A stretch of DNA of 64,000 nucleotides from Thermosynechococcus sichuanensis E542 (GTDB lineage Bacteria; Cyanobacteriota; Cyanobacteriia; Thermosynechococcales; Thermosynechococcaceae). Each line of letters begins with the position of its first letter. Positions within the stretch are counted from its first letter, which is position 1. Of the stretch, positions 27,016 through 37,204 are shown piece by piece. The stretch is taken from contig NZ_CP032152.1 of NCBI RefSeq assembly GCF_003555505.1, positions 2,586,295 through 2,650,294 on the forward strand. The letters run 5' to 3'. The notes below the pieces were generated by a model. That model was not told where the DNA came from. It did not search any database and was given only the letters and a program-made list of their open reading frames with translations. Made by a program: the position numbers and the translations under genes.

Positions 27016-28080
27016 ATGTTTCCCTATTTCCTTGTTTTCTTACTCACATTAATACCATCGATTATAGAAACACCAAAGTGGTATTGGATATTTCTTTTTA
27101 GTCTTTATGTTATCTTTATTGGCCTTAGATTTGAAGTTGGTGGAGACTGGCTCCAGTACATAGATATACTTGAAATTTCTAAGCATCAGCCATGGGTGGG
27201 CTTTGAAGCATTACTTGCAGATCCTGCATATCACTGGATTAATAAGATTGCTGCTGCTCTTAATCAGGAGATTTATTTTGTAAATTTATGTATTGCAGTG
27301 ATTTACACAACCTGCTTATTTACTTTTTGTCAAAAACTGAAAAATCCTTACTTAGGTTTAACAGTTGCCTTTCCGTACTTAACAACTGTTGTGGCAATGG
27401 GATACACTCGGCAAGCAGGAGCAATTGCTTTAGAGCTATTGGCATTAATAGCACTAGAATCTAATAAAAAAATGAAATCTATTTTGCTTTTCGGCTTGGC
27501 ATTGCTTTTTCATAAAACAGCAATATTTTTGTTATTAATTCCAATATTGATGGTTCTTTTCGATGCATTAAAAACAGGAAAAGTAATTAATGTTCTAGTT
27601 CTATCAGGGTTATTGTTAATAGTTTTAGCTGGAGCACTTGCTGTTTCTAGCATTACTGATAAATTTTTAGTTCACTACATCGGAGCAGGAATGTCATCTT
27701 CAGGAGCTTTAATTCGATTATCGATGAATCTCTTGCCTGCAACTATTTTTTTGCTTGAATACTATACAGGAACAGGGCATAATCTCTTTAGGAGTTCTTC
27801 AAAAGTCTATCTTGCTTTATCTTGGCTAGTTATTTTTTCTTTTGCACTCCTGTTTACAGGCTCTTCAACTTCTGCCGATCGCCTTGCGCTCTACCTAATA
27901 CCTATTCAGATTTATGTTTTAGGAAATTTACCCTATCTCTTTTTCGCTCAAGGTCGAGAAGTGTTTTATCGATGGTTTTTCTTAGTACTAGGTTACAGTT
28001 TTTTGGTATTGTGGATATGGCTACAATTTGCCGATCATGCTTTTGCGTGGTTACCCTATCGCATGTATCCTTTTATCTAG
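27016..28080 (+). CDS. EpsG-family polysaccharide polymerase (Wzy-type)
   Basis: 354-residue polytopic membrane protein with about ten hydrophobic segments. It has the EpsG signature: FIGLRFEVGGDWLQYIDI in the first loop (RFEVGGDWxxY) and VAMGYTRQAGAIALELLAL, where the Arg-Gln pair is conserved. EpsG proteins polymerise repeat units of exopolysaccharides in the periplasm. It stands 10 bp after asnB and 1 bp before the next glycosyltransferase. Very AT-rich. It would be the Wzy of this locus; no flippase gene is visible. Confidence 0.85.
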   Translation: MFPYFLVFLLTLIPSIIETPKWYWIFLFSLYVIFIGLRFEVGGDWLQYIDILEISKHQPWVGFEALLADPAYHWINKIAAALNQEIYFVNLCIAVIYTTCLFTFCQKLKNPYLGLTVAFPYLTTVVAMGYTRQAGAIALELLALIALESNKKMKSILLFGLALLFHKTAIFLLLIPILMVLFDALKTGKVINVLVLSGLLLIVLAGALAVSSITDKFLVHYIGAGMSSSGALIRLSMNLLPATIFLLEYYTGTGHNLFRSSSKVYLALSWLVIFSFALLFTGSSTSADRLALYLIPIQIYVLGNLPYLFFAQGREVFYRWFFLVLGYSFLVLWIWLQFADHAFAWLPYRMYPFI

Positions 28081-28081
28081 T

Positions 28082-29236
28082 ATGGAAATCAAGAACCACT
28101 ATAAAACATCTAAGCTATCTGGATTGTCGCTGATATTGCTTTGTAATAATGCTAAGATGTTAATTAATTTTAGAAGTGATTTAATTTTGGATTTAATTCA
28201 CGCAGGTACCAAAGTTTATTGTTTAGCTCCAGATTATACAGAAACAGAAATCTTAAAACTAAGTGAAATGGGTGCTATATGTCATCATTTTTACCTTGTT
28301 CGTAATAGTACTAATCCTTGGCAAGAGATTAAATCTTTCTTTTCTATTATTACAATAATAAAACAAATTAATGCTGATAGTCTCTTGGCTATTACCTCAA
28401 AGCCGATTATTTGGGGATTACTTGCAGCGGCATCAATTCGTGTTCCTTACCGATTTGCGTTATTTACAGGACTAGGATATGCCTTTACCCCAACGAATAG
28501 CTTAAAGCAGAAAATACTCAAGGGTATTCTAGGATTTTTATACAGGCTATCACTTCCTGTCGCAACAAAAGTCATTTTTCAAAATTCTGATGATGCCAGT
28601 GAAATTATAAATATATGTAAACTTCCTTCAAAAAAAGCTACAATTATTAAAGGAACAGGTGTCAGCTTGAAGGAGTGGACATATCTGCCTCCCCATGTTG
28701 AGCCTATAACATTTACCTTTGTGGGTCGCCTGCTCAAAGAAAAAGGGGTTCTTGAGTTTTTACAAGCAGCAAAAGAAATACGATCCCAATATCCTTCAAT
28801 TCGATTTTGGCTTTTAGGTCAGTTTGATACCAACCCAGGGAGCTTACCTGAAGCACAAATCAAAAAAATTATTGAGCTTGGTATAGTTGAGTGGTTTGGC
28901 TTTGCCAATGTCAAAGAGTATCTAGGTAGTACTAGCGTCTTTGTTTTACCTTCATACCGTGAGGGTGTTCCCCGTAGTACACAAGAAGCAATGGCTATGG
29001 GGCGGCCAGTGATTACTACGGACGTGCCGGGTTGTCGCGAAACGGTTATTGGCGGCTATAATGGTTACCTCATTCCACCCCGAGATGTCGATGCTTTGAT
29101 CACTGCAATGCACAAATTTATTGAACAGCCCAGCTTGATCCCTCTAATGGGGTATCATAGTTATCAAATGGCTGTAGAGTTGTTTGATGTAAAGAAAATC
29201 AATGCTCAGTACATCAAGTTGTTTCATGGGTGCTAG
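28082..29236 (+). CDS. Glycosyltransferase family 4 (WbpH/PglA-like)
   Basis: 384 residues from ATG 28082, one base after the polymerase stop; the open frame extends 18 codons further upstream inside that gene, which I disregard. The segment IIWGLLAAASIRVPYRFALFTGLGYAF is typical of the group that includes PglA and WbpH, which add N-acetylated hexosamines to undecaprenyl-linked sugars. Donor-site half: FTFVGRLLKEKGVLEFLQA, VLPSYREGVPRSTQEAMAMGRPVITTDVPGCRE. Specificity is not proven; a HexNAc donor would fit the neighbouring dehydrogenase. Confidence 0.87.
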   Translation: MEIKNHYKTSKLSGLSLILLCNNAKMLINFRSDLILDLIHAGTKVYCLAPDYTETEILKLSEMGAICHHFYLVRNSTNPWQEIKSFFSIITIIKQINADSLLAITSKPIIWGLLAAASIRVPYRFALFTGLGYAFTPTNSLKQKILKGILGFLYRLSLPVATKVIFQNSDDASEIINICKLPSKKATIIKGTGVSLKEWTYLPPHVEPITFTFVGRLLKEKGVLEFLQAAKEIRSQYPSIRFWLLGQFDTNPGSLPEAQIKKIIELGIVEWFGFANVKEYLGSTSVFVLPSYREGVPRSTQEAMAMGRPVITTDVPGCRETVIGGYNGYLIPPRDVDALITAMHKFIEQPSLIPLMGYHSYQMAVELFDVKKINAQYIKLFHGC

Positions 29237-29264
29237 TCTTATCGAATTTTAGAATAGTTTGCAC

Positions 29265-30545
29265 ATGATCTCTAGTTTTTCCGATAGACTTAAAATCGCT
29301 GTAATTGGCCTAGGTTATGTTGGCCTTCCTTTGGCTGTTGAATTTGGCAAGAAGTACCATACCATTGGTTATGATCTTGATGTTCAACGTATCGCTGAAC
29401 TTAAGCAGGGGTATGACAGAACAGGAGAAGTCAGCAAAGCTGATTTACAATCATGTTCCTTGCTAATGTACACAACACATCTTGAGGACTTAAGCATCTG
29501 TAACATTTTTATTATTTCTGTGCCTACCCCGATAGATTATCACAAGGTTCCAGATCTTGAACCTTTAATAAAAGCCTCCAAGAGTGTTGGTCAAATTTTA
29601 TCACCTCAATCTATAGTCATCTATGAGTCTACTGTTTACCCGGGTGTCACAGAAGAAGTTTGTGTTCCCATTCTTGAGCAAGAATCCAAACTAAAATTTA
29701 ATCGGGATTTCTTTGTGGGTTATAGTCCTGAACGCATAAATCCAGGGGATCATAATCATCGTTTAACCACAATTAAAAAGGTTACCTCTGGCTCAACACC
29801 TGAAGTTGCTGATTTAGTCGATCGTTTATATGCATCAATTATTCCAGCTGGAACGTATCAAGCAAGCTCAATTAGAGTTGCCGAAGCAGCAAAAGTAATT
29901 GAGAATATTCAACGAGATATTAATATTGCTCTCGTGAATGAGTTATCTATTATTTTTCACCTATTAGGCATTGATACAGAAGAAGTATTAGCTGCTGCAA
30001 GCACAAAATGGAATTTCTTGCCTTTTCGTCCGGGCTTAGTCGGTGGCCACTGTATTGGTGTTGATCCCTACTATCTAACCTACAAAGCAGCAGCTTGCAA
30101 TTATCACCCTGAACTGATTCTGGCTGGTCGCCGTATCAATGATAATATGGGGTTTTATGTAGCAGCACAGTTTTTGAAATTATTAGTCAAAAAGGGAATT
30201 GATTTGCCCAATGCCCGTGTTCTTGTTATGGGACTAACCTTTAAGGAAAATTGCCCCGATTTACGCAACACACGGGTGGTTGACATTGTCAAGGAACTGC
30301 AAAGCTATGGCCTAGAGGTTGATATTTACGATCCTTGGGTAGATCCTCAACAGGCCAAGAGAGAATATGGAATTTCCCTGATTGAAGAGTTATCTCATCA
30401 GTGGGATGGGATTATTATTGCTGTTGCCCATCAGCAGTTTCATGAAATGGGTGCTACTGGCATTCGTCGCCTCTTAAAAACGCCGGGGGTTCTTTATGAT
30501 GTCAAGTGGGTATTACCGAAGGAAGATGTGGATGGTCGCCTTTAG
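29265..30545 (+). CDS. tviB: UDP-N-acetylhexosamine 6-dehydrogenase (TviB/WbpA family)
   Basis: 426-residue UDP-sugar 6-dehydrogenase that oxidises UDP-GlcNAc or UDP-GalNAc to the uronic acid with two NAD. Rossmann start [20 protein letters not shown], then [23 protein letters not shown] and the active-site loop [15 protein letters not shown] segment ([18 protein letters not shown], catalytic Cys about 263). The dense similarity to TviB/WbpA rather than UDP-glucose dehydrogenase (RDIN and [10 protein letters not shown] segments) supports an N-acetyl substrate. I use ATG 29265; TTG at 29259 is alternative. The product would supply an acidic HexNAcA residue. Confidence 0.87.
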   Translation: MISSFSDRLKIAVIGLGYVGLPLAVEFGKKYHTIGYDLDVQRIAELKQGYDRTGEVSKADLQSCSLLMYTTHLEDLSICNIFIISVPTPIDYHKVPDLEPLIKASKSVGQILSPQSIVIYESTVYPGVTEEVCVPILEQESKLKFNRDFFVGYSPERINPGDHNHRLTTIKKVTSGSTPEVADLVDRLYASIIPAGTYQASSIRVAEAAKVIENIQRDINIALVNELSIIFHLLGIDTEEVLAAASTKWNFLPFRPGLVGGHCIGVDPYYLTYKAAACNYHPELILAGRRINDNMGFYVAAQFLKLLVKKGIDLPNARVLVMGLTFKENCPDLRNTRVVDIVKELQSYGLEVDIYDPWVDPQQAKREYGISLIEELSHQWDGIIIAVAHQQFHEMGATGIRRLLKTPGVLYDVKWVLPKEDVDGRL

Positions 30546-30572
30546 TCACTTTTTATCATTTGAGGAATCAAG

Positions 30573-31595
30573 ATGGATATTTTGGTGACGGGTGTTGCTG
30601 GATTTATTGGCAATGCAGTAGCCTTAGAGCTACTTAAGCGGGGCGATCGCGTGATTGGTCTCGATAATCTCAACGACTACTACGATGTCAACCTCAAGAA
30701 AGCCCGCCTTGAACGCCTCAATTCTTTCACGGCAAGTGATCAATTTGTATTTAGAAAAATCGATCTTGTAAATCGCGCAGGGGTGAACCAACTCTTTACA
30801 GACTTTCCCCCACAACGGGTGATCCACTTGGCAGCCCAAGCGGGTGTCCGCTACTCGATTGAGAATCCCTTAGCCTATATTGACAGTAATATTGTCGGCT
30901 TTATCCACATTTTAGAAGCCTGTCGCCACCATCAGATAGAGCATCTTGTCTATGCCAGCACCTCAAGCGTCTATGGTGCCAATAAAAAACTGCCTTTTTC
31001 GGTTCACGATAATGTTGATCACCCCTTGAGTCTCTATGCAGCCACCAAGAAAGCTAACGAACTGATGGCGCATACCTACAGCTATCTCTATGACCTTCCC
31101 ACGACTGGCCTGCGCTTTTTTACCGTCTATGGACCTTGGGGGCGCCCCGACATGGCACTGTTCAAGTTTACGAAAGCCATTTTGAATAACGAGCCACTTC
31201 CCGTCTTTAACTATGGCAAGCATCGCCGCGACTTCACTTACATTGACGACATTGTGGAGGGGGTTCTGCGGGTTCTGGATCGACCTGCTACACCAAACCC
31301 CTCATGGAATGGGGAAAGTCCTGATCCAGCTACCAGTCTCGCCCCTTGGCGTGTTTACAACATTGGTGCCCACCGCCCCGTTGAACTCCTGCGCTATATT
31401 GAACTCTTAGAAACCTATCTCGGGAAAAAAGCGCAGTTGAATCTCTTACCTTTGCAGCCCGGTGATGTGCCTGATACCTATGCCGATGTCGTTGCTCTCA
31501 AAGAGGAGACAGGATATGAACCAACAACACCTGTGGAAGTAGGCGTGCAGCGATTTGTTGAGTGGTACTGTGATTTCTATAGGATATGTTTGTAG
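30573..31595 (+). CDS. NAD-dependent epimerase, UDP-glucuronate 4-epimerase type
   Basis: 340-residue short-chain dehydrogenase-like epimerase. N-terminal GVAGFIG (TGxxGxxG), the [18 protein letters not shown] segment characteristic of UDP-glucuronate 4-epimerases, catalytic STSSVYG Ser-Thr and YAATKKAN (Y-x3-K, about 148-152), and [15 protein letters not shown]. It would turn UDP-GlcA into UDP-GalA, or act on the HexNAcA product of the preceding gene. The DNA is close to core composition and carries the first HIP1 palindrome I find within the island (about 30643), so it may be of different origin from the preceding genes. Confidence 0.9.
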   Translation: MDILVTGVAGFIGNAVALELLKRGDRVIGLDNLNDYYDVNLKKARLERLNSFTASDQFVFRKIDLVNRAGVNQLFTDFPPQRVIHLAAQAGVRYSIENPLAYIDSNIVGFIHILEACRHHQIEHLVYASTSSVYGANKKLPFSVHDNVDHPLSLYAATKKANELMAHTYSYLYDLPTTGLRFFTVYGPWGRPDMALFKFTKAILNNEPLPVFNYGKHRRDFTYIDDIVEGVLRVLDRPATPNPSWNGESPDPATSLAPWRVYNIGAHRPVELLRYIELLETYLGKKAQLNLLPLQPGDVPDTYADVVALKEETGYEPTTPVEVGVQRFVEWYCDFYRICL

Positions 31596-31604
31596 AGTTG
31601 TGTC

Positions 31605-33980
31605 ATGGTTTTCAATCAAAATCACTATTCTAATAACAGTGCAAAAGAAGAAATTCAAGAGTCTTCTAGGTCTCTTGATCGAAAAAATAGTCTTTTTCAG
31701 CCGATTACTGTTGACAAAGTAACGATTGGTGAACTGTTATCGGGAATCAAAAGAAGGTGGAAGACTGCAACTCTTGTCGGACTCGCTGTAGGGATTACAT
31801 ACGTTGCCTATTACTATCTATTTCTTAGGAGTTACCAGCGAACTATTTCTTTGCAAGTAGAGGCTATTAAACCCTTAGGCGGCAGACCGGGAACCAGCTC
31901 AGAATCAATTCGCAGCTTGGTTCAATCATTACCTAGTGTACCCATGCTTTCGGGGGAAACAAGAGGTGATACAACGACTCTCATACAAATTCTCAATAGT
32001 GACTTAGTACTTAAACCCCTTTATGAAAAGTTTTTGGAGTCTTATCCCGAGCTAGATTCCGAGACCTACACCTATGAATCTTTTCGTAGAAGTATTAAAA
32101 TTGAACCTCAGCAACTTGGATTTGGCAATATTCGCCTAGGTAATACAGATTCCAAGGTTATTCAAATTACATTTTCATCTGACAATAAACATAAATTAAA
32201 TTCTGCTCTCAATTTATTTGCTGAAAAAATTATAGAATTTAATGAAAAAGAGAAGCAACAACAAATTTTTCAAAACTTGCGATATGTTAATCAAGAAATT
32301 CAAAGAACACTTAGCCAAATTGATGATCTTGAAGATCAGTTGAACCAGTTTCGCTCTGCAAATCAAGTATTGAGGCCTGATTCTATAGGTAGCATGAGTG
32401 CTAGTGGTTCTAGTGATGCTGATCTATATCGAATGCAGTTAGCTAACTTAATTACTGCAAGAAATGAGAATAATGCCAAAATAGAGTCTGTACAGCAAAC
32501 CTTTGATTCTATCAACTCACAACTACAAATGACCCCTGCTGAAGCACTTGTTGCCTCTAATTTGAGCACATCGGTCAATTACACTAACCTACTCACAAAT
32601 CTGACAGATGTAGAAAAGAGGCTTGCTGAAGAGTTAAGTAGATTACAACCAAATGCTCCTACTGTTCGTAGTCTTGATGAAGAGAGGCGCCTAATATTAG
32701 CGCAGATTAAGCAAGAGGCTCAGCAGATTGCCCAAAGAAATCAAGTATCAAATCCAGAAAGTCTAATTGGCTACCAAAGCTCTGTTTCAGAAGGGCTTAT
32801 TGGTAAGTATATTGACGCAAAAGTTGAGCTTGAGTCTTTAAGACGTATGGATGAAGAACTTGATCGACAAATTGCAGCAACTCGCCAAGAACTAGTTCGA
32901 CTGACACTCTTAGCAAATCCCTATCGCAAGATTGAGCAGCGTATAGCAGCGGCACAGCAATCGCTTCAACTTCTACTTCAGACACGGCAGTCGCTACAAT
33001 TACAAATTGCGCAACAGGATTTTACATGGCGGATACTATCAGATCTTGAGGATACAGAGCAATATAAGGTAACCATGCGGTTATCAAACGCCTTAGTGAT
33101 TGCTTTGATTTTAGGAATTGCTTCTGGAGTCGTTTTGGCATTGATTTTAGACTTACTGGATTCTCGCTTTCTGGAGGTTGAACAAGTTCGGCAAAACACT
33201 GGACTGCCAATTGTCGGGCAAATCCCCCTCGCAAGTGAGTTTGATCAGTACTCGTTTACACGGCTAGAAACTCCCCTCACCCTCTGGGGACTTCAGCATT
33301 ATCTTGCAGGGGGAACACCTACATTTAGGGAAAGTTTTTATTTCCTGTTGAGTCATTTAGAACAGCTCGGTCTTCAGCGAACCCTAGCAGTAACATCTGC
33401 CCAGGCAGGGGAAGGGCGAACAACAATCGCAGCCTATTTAGCGCTTGCCGCTGCTACGCTTGGTAAGCGAGTTTTGCTGATAGATGTAAATCTGCGTCAG
33501 CCCGGGCTGCATCAAGTTTTTGGGATTGCAAACACGTCCGGTCTTGCTGAGCTATTAACAGGAACTCTTCCTCTACCTAATTGGTTTAGTCTTTTTGAAG
33601 CTCACTCTGAAAAACTTTGGGTACTGACGGCAGGGCAACCGCAGCAAGAGCCGATGAGTCTGTTGAGCTCGCCGCAATGGCATTCGTTTTTGGCTTCTAC
33701 CCAAGCTGCCTTTGATTTGGTGATTATTGATACGGCACCGATGGTGCAGTGTGCAGAAACCAATCGCCTTGTGGCCAGTGTCGATCAAGCGCTCTTTGTC
33801 GTACGTTTAGGCAAAACAAAACGGGATGCGTTTGCTAAGGCACTGAAGGAATATGATTTGGGGCTGAAGGATAAGGCTATTGGTATTGTCGTCAATGGAG
33901 TGGGTGCACCTCAGCAGAGTCAAGTAGAAGGCTTGCCCATACCATCTTCTTCTGAACCCCAGTCAGCGGCAGTGAGCTAG
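31605..33980 (+). CDS. Wzz/Wzc-like polysaccharide co-polymerase with degenerate BY-kinase domain
   Basis: 791 residues. N-terminal Wzz/GumC domain with membrane helices near 60-80 and 492-514, enclosing a long periplasmic coiled coil (about 200-480). The cytosolic domain resembles bacterial tyrosine kinases, but the Walker A reads AGEGRTT, with Arg605 in place of the catalytic Lys. Walker A' reads IDVNLRQPGLH instead of IDxDLRxPxxH, while Walker B (VIIDTAPM) is kept. The C-terminus (SSSEPQSAAVS) lacks the tyrosine cluster. It probably controls chain length without kinase activity. AT-rich in its first two-thirds. It overlaps the convergent gene by 4 bp. Confidence 0.87.
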   Translation: MVFNQNHYSNNSAKEEIQESSRSLDRKNSLFQPITVDKVTIGELLSGIKRRWKTATLVGLAVGITYVAYYYLFLRSYQRTISLQVEAIKPLGGRPGTSSESIRSLVQSLPSVPMLSGETRGDTTTLIQILNSDLVLKPLYEKFLESYPELDSETYTYESFRRSIKIEPQQLGFGNIRLGNTDSKVIQITFSSDNKHKLNSALNLFAEKIIEFNEKEKQQQIFQNLRYVNQEIQRTLSQIDDLEDQLNQFRSANQVLRPDSIGSMSASGSSDADLYRMQLANLITARNENNAKIESVQQTFDSINSQLQMTPAEALVASNLSTSVNYTNLLTNLTDVEKRLAEELSRLQPNAPTVRSLDEERRLILAQIKQEAQQIAQRNQVSNPESLIGYQSSVSEGLIGKYIDAKVELESLRRMDEELDRQIAATRQELVRLTLLANPYRKIEQRIAAAQQSLQLLLQTRQSLQLQIAQQDFTWRILSDLEDTEQYKVTMRLSNALVIALILGIASGVVLALILDLLDSRFLEVEQVRQNTGLPIVGQIPLASEFDQYSFTRLETPLTLWGLQHYLAGGTPTFRESFYFLLSHLEQLGLQRTLAVTSAQAGEGRTTIAAYLALAAATLGKRVLLIDVNLRQPGLHQVFGIANTSGLAELLTGTLPLPNWFSLFEAHSEKLWVLTAGQPQQEPMSLLSSPQWHSFLASTQAAFDLVIIDTAPMVQCAETNRLVASVDQALFVVRLGKTKRDAFAKALKEYDLGLKDKAIGIVVNGVGAPQQSQVEGLPIPSSSEPQSAAVS

Positions 33981-34459
33981 GGCACACGATGCGATCGCCC
34001 ACGAAAATGAAGGCCAACAAAGGGCGTCGTCGGCAACAGGCCAGCAAAAATCCGCAGAATCATCAGTAGATGGGCAAAGAAGGTCAGCCCGACCCAAAAA
34101 AGGGGAAACCAATGGGCACGCGGATCACTACTGAGGGGTGGAAAGATTCGATAGCCCAGCCAAATTAGGGCGGGGGGTAGGGTGACCAGTAAAATTGCCA
34201 GCATAATGGCGGTATAGGTGAGGCTCACAGGCGGCGTACTCAGCGATCGCCAGTTGGTGCCCGTCCACTGCCAACGAAAGGTCATGGCACTATCTTCCAG
34301 CCGTGCCGTTTGATGGACAACATCTAAGCTGAGAATATGGCGACAAAAGTTACAGGCGTAGGTATCCATCAGTACCATCGGCGCAATTTGCCCGTGGCGG
34401 CAGACGGGGCAGAGATAGACCCCATTGGCTTCCAAGGGCTTAGCAGTGGACTCCGACAT
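33977..34459 (-). CDS. Conserved cyanobacterial zinc-ribbon membrane protein
   Basis: 160 residues, not a named family. Residues about 15-40 hold two Cys pairs (CPVC and CNFC, 17 residues between) that can form a zinc ribbon; then a WQWTGTNWRSL segment, and three hydrophobic segments (about 80-105, 118-138) before a basic end. The sequence resembles proteins conserved across cyanobacteria without assigned function. It lies 2 bp after leuA on the same strand and overlaps the end of the Wzc-like gene by 4 bp, marking the right edge of the island. Confidence 0.75.
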   Translation of the reverse strand: MSESTAKPLEANGVYLCPVCRHGQIAPMVLMDTYACNFCRHILSLDVVHQTARLEDSAMTFRWQWTGTNWRSLSTPPVSLTYTAIMLAILLVTLPPALIWLGYRIFPPLSSDPRAHWFPLFWVGLTFFAHLLMILRIFAGLLPTTPFVGLHFRGRSHRVP

Positions 34460-34461
34460 AC

Positions 34462-36072
34462 CTAGGCTTGGGGATGTAGCGCCCGTTGTTCAAGACCGCG
34501 GTAGAGGCGGTTGAGGGCATTCATATAAGCATGAGCAGAGGCGACAATGATATCAGTGTTGGCGGCATGACCCGAATAGATACGATCCTCGTGCTGTAGC
34601 CGAATCGTCACCTCACCCATCGCATCAATGCCGGCGGTAACCGATTGCACCGAATATTCAATGAGGCGATTGGGAATCTGCACAACACGGTTAATAGCGC
34701 GATAAACGGCATCCACAGGTCCTGTACCAATGGCCGCATCCGTCAATTCCTCGCCGCTAGGGGTGCGCACAGTAACCGTGGCGGTCGGGCGGGCATGATC
34801 GCCGCAGGAGACTTGGACAAATTCCAGTTGATAGCCCCGCAGATCGATTCCTTGGGTCTCATCCTTGGCGATCGCCTCGAGATCCCAGTCGGTGATTTCC
34901 TTTTTCTTGTCCGCCAGATCCTTGAAGCGCAAAAAGGCTTTATTGAGTTCGGTTTCACTGAGTTCAAAGCCCAATTCCCGCAGGCGGGTGGCAAAGGCAT
35001 TGCGGCCAGAGAGCTTGCCCAAGACAATTTGGTTATCGGCAAGGCCAATGAGTTGGGCGTCCATGATTTCATAGGTTTGCTTGTGCTTGAGGACGCCATC
35101 TTGGTGAATCCCCGATTGGTGGGCAAAGGCATTGGCACCAACGATTGCCTTGTTGGGTTGAATCAGCATCCCCGTTAGGTTGGAGACCAAGCGGGAGGTT
35201 TTATAAATTTCACGGGTGTTGATATTCGTTAGGGGTGCTTCCGATTCGGGTGGACGGCCTAGGAAAGGATTGAAGTACTGCCGCCGTACATAGAGAGCCA
35301 TTACCAATTCCTCAAGGGCAGCATTCCCGGCACGCTCACCAATGCCATTGATCGTACACTCCAGTTGCCGTGCCCCATTTTTCACTGCTTCAAGGAAGTT
35401 GGCGACGGCCAGACCCAAATCATTGTGACCATGAACGGAAATCACGGCGCGATCAATATTGGGCACATTTTCCTTAATGCCTTTGATCAGGGCACCAAAT
35501 TCGGCGGGAGTGGTGTACCCCACGGTGTCGGGAATGTTAATTGTTGTTGCACCAGCATCAATGACTCGCTCCAGAACTTGATAGAGAAACTCTGGATCCG
35601 AACGCCCGGCATCCTCAGGGGAAAACTCCACATCATCCACGAAGGACTTGGCATAGGCCACCATTTCTGGGGCAATTTCCAGTACTTCAGCGCGGGTTTT
35701 CCGCAGTTTGTACTCAAGGTGAATATCCGAGGTCGCAATGAAGGTGTGAATGCGGGGATAGTAGGCAGGTTTCAATGCCTTTGCAGCCGCTTCAATATCT
35801 TGGCGGGTGGCACGGGCAAGACCGCAGATCACGGGAGAGGTTTCACTACTGCCTACGGTTTCCGCAATCCGCTGTACGGCTTCAAAGTCGCCGGGGCTGG
35901 CAAAGGGAAAACCCGCCTCAATAATATCCACCCCCAGCCGTGCCAGTTGACGGGCGATGGTGAGTTTTTCATCCACATTTAGGGAGGCACCCGGAGACTG
36001 TTCACCGTCCCGCAGTGTGGTATCAAAAATCAACACCCGATCAACGGTCTGGGGAGGATACTTAATGCGCAT
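34462..36072 (-). CDS. leuA: 2-isopropylmalate synthase
   Basis: 536-residue LeuA (long type) that condenses acetyl-CoA with 2-oxoisovalerate in the first committed step of leucine synthesis. [12 protein letters not shown] near residue 18 holds the metal and substrate residues; [12 protein letters not shown] supplies the two metal-binding His; the C-terminal LeuA dimer domain for leucine feedback is present (about 390-530). I chose ATG at 36072 ([12 protein letters not shown]); the open frame has 12 more codons with no family character. The last gene of the run follows after 2 bp. Confidence 0.96.
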   Translation of the reverse strand: MRIKYPPQTVDRVLIFDTTLRDGEQSPGASLNVDEKLTIARQLARLGVDIIEAGFPFASPGDFEAVQRIAETVGSSETSPVICGLARATRQDIEAAAKALKPAYYPRIHTFIATSDIHLEYKLRKTRAEVLEIAPEMVAYAKSFVDDVEFSPEDAGRSDPEFLYQVLERVIDAGATTINIPDTVGYTTPAEFGALIKGIKENVPNIDRAVISVHGHNDLGLAVANFLEAVKNGARQLECTINGIGERAGNAALEELVMALYVRRQYFNPFLGRPPESEAPLTNINTREIYKTSRLVSNLTGMLIQPNKAIVGANAFAHQSGIHQDGVLKHKQTYEIMDAQLIGLADNQIVLGKLSGRNAFATRLRELGFELSETELNKAFLRFKDLADKKKEITDWDLEAIAKDETQGIDLRGYQLEFVQVSCGDHARPTATVTVRTPSGEELTDAAIGTGPVDAVYRAINRVVQIPNRLIEYSVQSVTAGIDAMGEVTIRLQHEDRIYSGHAANTDIIVASAHAYMNALNRLYRGLEQRALHPQA

Positions 36073-36145
36073 AGACAAGCCCCATTCAAGGTTGAGAAAG
36101 AATAGCAAGTATTTTTAATCTAACACTTTCTCTGGGGAGCAATGC

Positions 36146-37162
36146 CTAGGGAACCTGCCAAATGCGCTGGTGATAACTGGGCAAGTGATCTAGATCCACG
36201 GTTGATCCATGGTGATGGTGATGCTCCCCGTGATCATGGCTGTGGGAGTGGTGCTCATGAGGATGGTGGTGGTGATGGGTCTGGCCTGCCACCAAGCGGA
36301 ATTTGCAGGCTTCACAGTTCATGGCCACCTGCCCCGTATGGGTTTCAATTTCCCGCTGCCGCGTTAGATAAAACAGTTGCGGATGCAAGCCAATTTCCGG
36401 CAGGTTTACGTACTCCACACTGGGATAGGTGGTTTGGGCTTTGGCAGTGAGGGTATAGATTTTCTTGACTAGTGCCCCGGTAAACAGGAAATGGGGCAGA
36501 ACAATAACACGGCGGGGCTGATGAAGATTCGCCCGCACAAATCCTTCAGGTAGGCGAGGATGGGTAATGCCAATAAAGCACACCTCAACGGTTTTGTAGC
36601 CACTGCCTTCCCAGAGCATGCGGGCGAGCTTAAAGACATCGCCATTGGCATCGGGATCACTGGAACCGCGTCCCACCACTAGGAGAACCGTTTCTTCGCG
36701 GCTAATGCCTTGGGGATTAAATTCCGGTGAGTCCAAAAGCTCAAGGCGCGATCGCCAGAGGGTTAAAATTTCGGAGGCAATGCCATAGTGACGACCATAG
36801 TGATAGCGCAACTGCGGAAAAGCACGCCGCGCCCGATCTAACTCATTTGTAACGTCAAACTTATTGTGGCGAGCAGCAAAGAGCAAAATTGGCAGCACTG
36901 ACAAATTGGTATGGCCTGCGGCAGCACACTGACTGAGGACTTCAAAAATCGAGGGTTCCGTTAACTCCAGAAAACAGGGAAAAACAGGCCGACAGGGATC
37001 CAGTTGATAATAGGCTTGGGCAAAGTCCAGAAATGCTTGGCGACCTTCCGGATCGCGGGTGCCATGCCCCACAAGTAAAAGAGGCCGAGGTTGGGGGAGA
37101 GGGGGTAAATCGAGACTAAAACCGAGGGGATTGAGAATGGAATCGTTGAGCGTAACAAGCAC
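36146..37162 (-). CDS. cbiX: Sirohydrochlorin cobaltochelatase, long CbiX type with MxCxxC and His-rich tail
   Basis: 338 residues from GTG 37162, which has GGAG eight bases upstream; earlier in-frame codons lie inside the riboswitch and are not coding. Two CbiX halves are visible: [13 protein letters not shown] (His about 30) and [15 protein letters not shown], with [11 protein letters not shown]. The C-terminus has MNCEAC (MxCxxC), which in Bacillus megaterium CbiX binds a 4Fe-4S cluster, then a tail of about 30 residues rich in His. The enzyme inserts cobalt into sirohydrochlorin in the B12 pathway; the upstream cobalamin riboswitch supports this over a siroheme role. Confidence 0.9.
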   Translation of the reverse strand: MLVTLNDSILNPLGFSLDLPPLPQPRPLLLVGHGTRDPEGRQAFLDFAQAYYQLDPCRPVFPCFLELTEPSIFEVLSQCAAAGHTNLSVLPILLFAARHNKFDVTNELDRARRAFPQLRYHYGRHYGIASEILTLWRSRLELLDSPEFNPQGISREETVLLVVGRGSSDPDANGDVFKLARMLWEGSGYKTVEVCFIGITHPRLPEGFVRANLHQPRRVIVLPHFLFTGALVKKIYTLTAKAQTTYPSVEYVNLPEIGLHPQLFYLTRQREIETHTGQVAMNCEACKFRLVAGQTHHHHHPHEHHSHSHDHGEHHHHHGSTVDLDHLPSYHQRIWQVP

Positions 37163-37204
37163 CTTAAGAACTCCATGCCCGTGCGACGCAGGCAGATAGA
37201 GTGA

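Larger units (their letters stand above)
18289..33980. other. AT-rich surface-polysaccharide gene island
   Basis: Twelve genes with visibly lower G+C than the flanks, especially 18289-25000 and 27000-30500. Five read minus from 23837 and seven read plus from 23956. By eye I found no perfect GCGATCGC between 18289 and about 30640, although this palindrome is very frequent on both sides. Contents: glycosyltransferases, methyltransferase, pyruvyltransferase, amidotransferase, polymerase, UDP-sugar dehydrogenase and epimerase, and a Wzz/Wzc-like protein. No flippase, initiating phosphosugar transferase, outer-membrane exporter, integrase or repeat of the tRNA end is visible. Confidence 0.75.

Noticed and set aside
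30573..31595. Possible frameshift in the epimerase because of its composition change
   Set aside because: The frame is intact from TGxxGxxG to the C-terminus with normal length; only the base composition differs.
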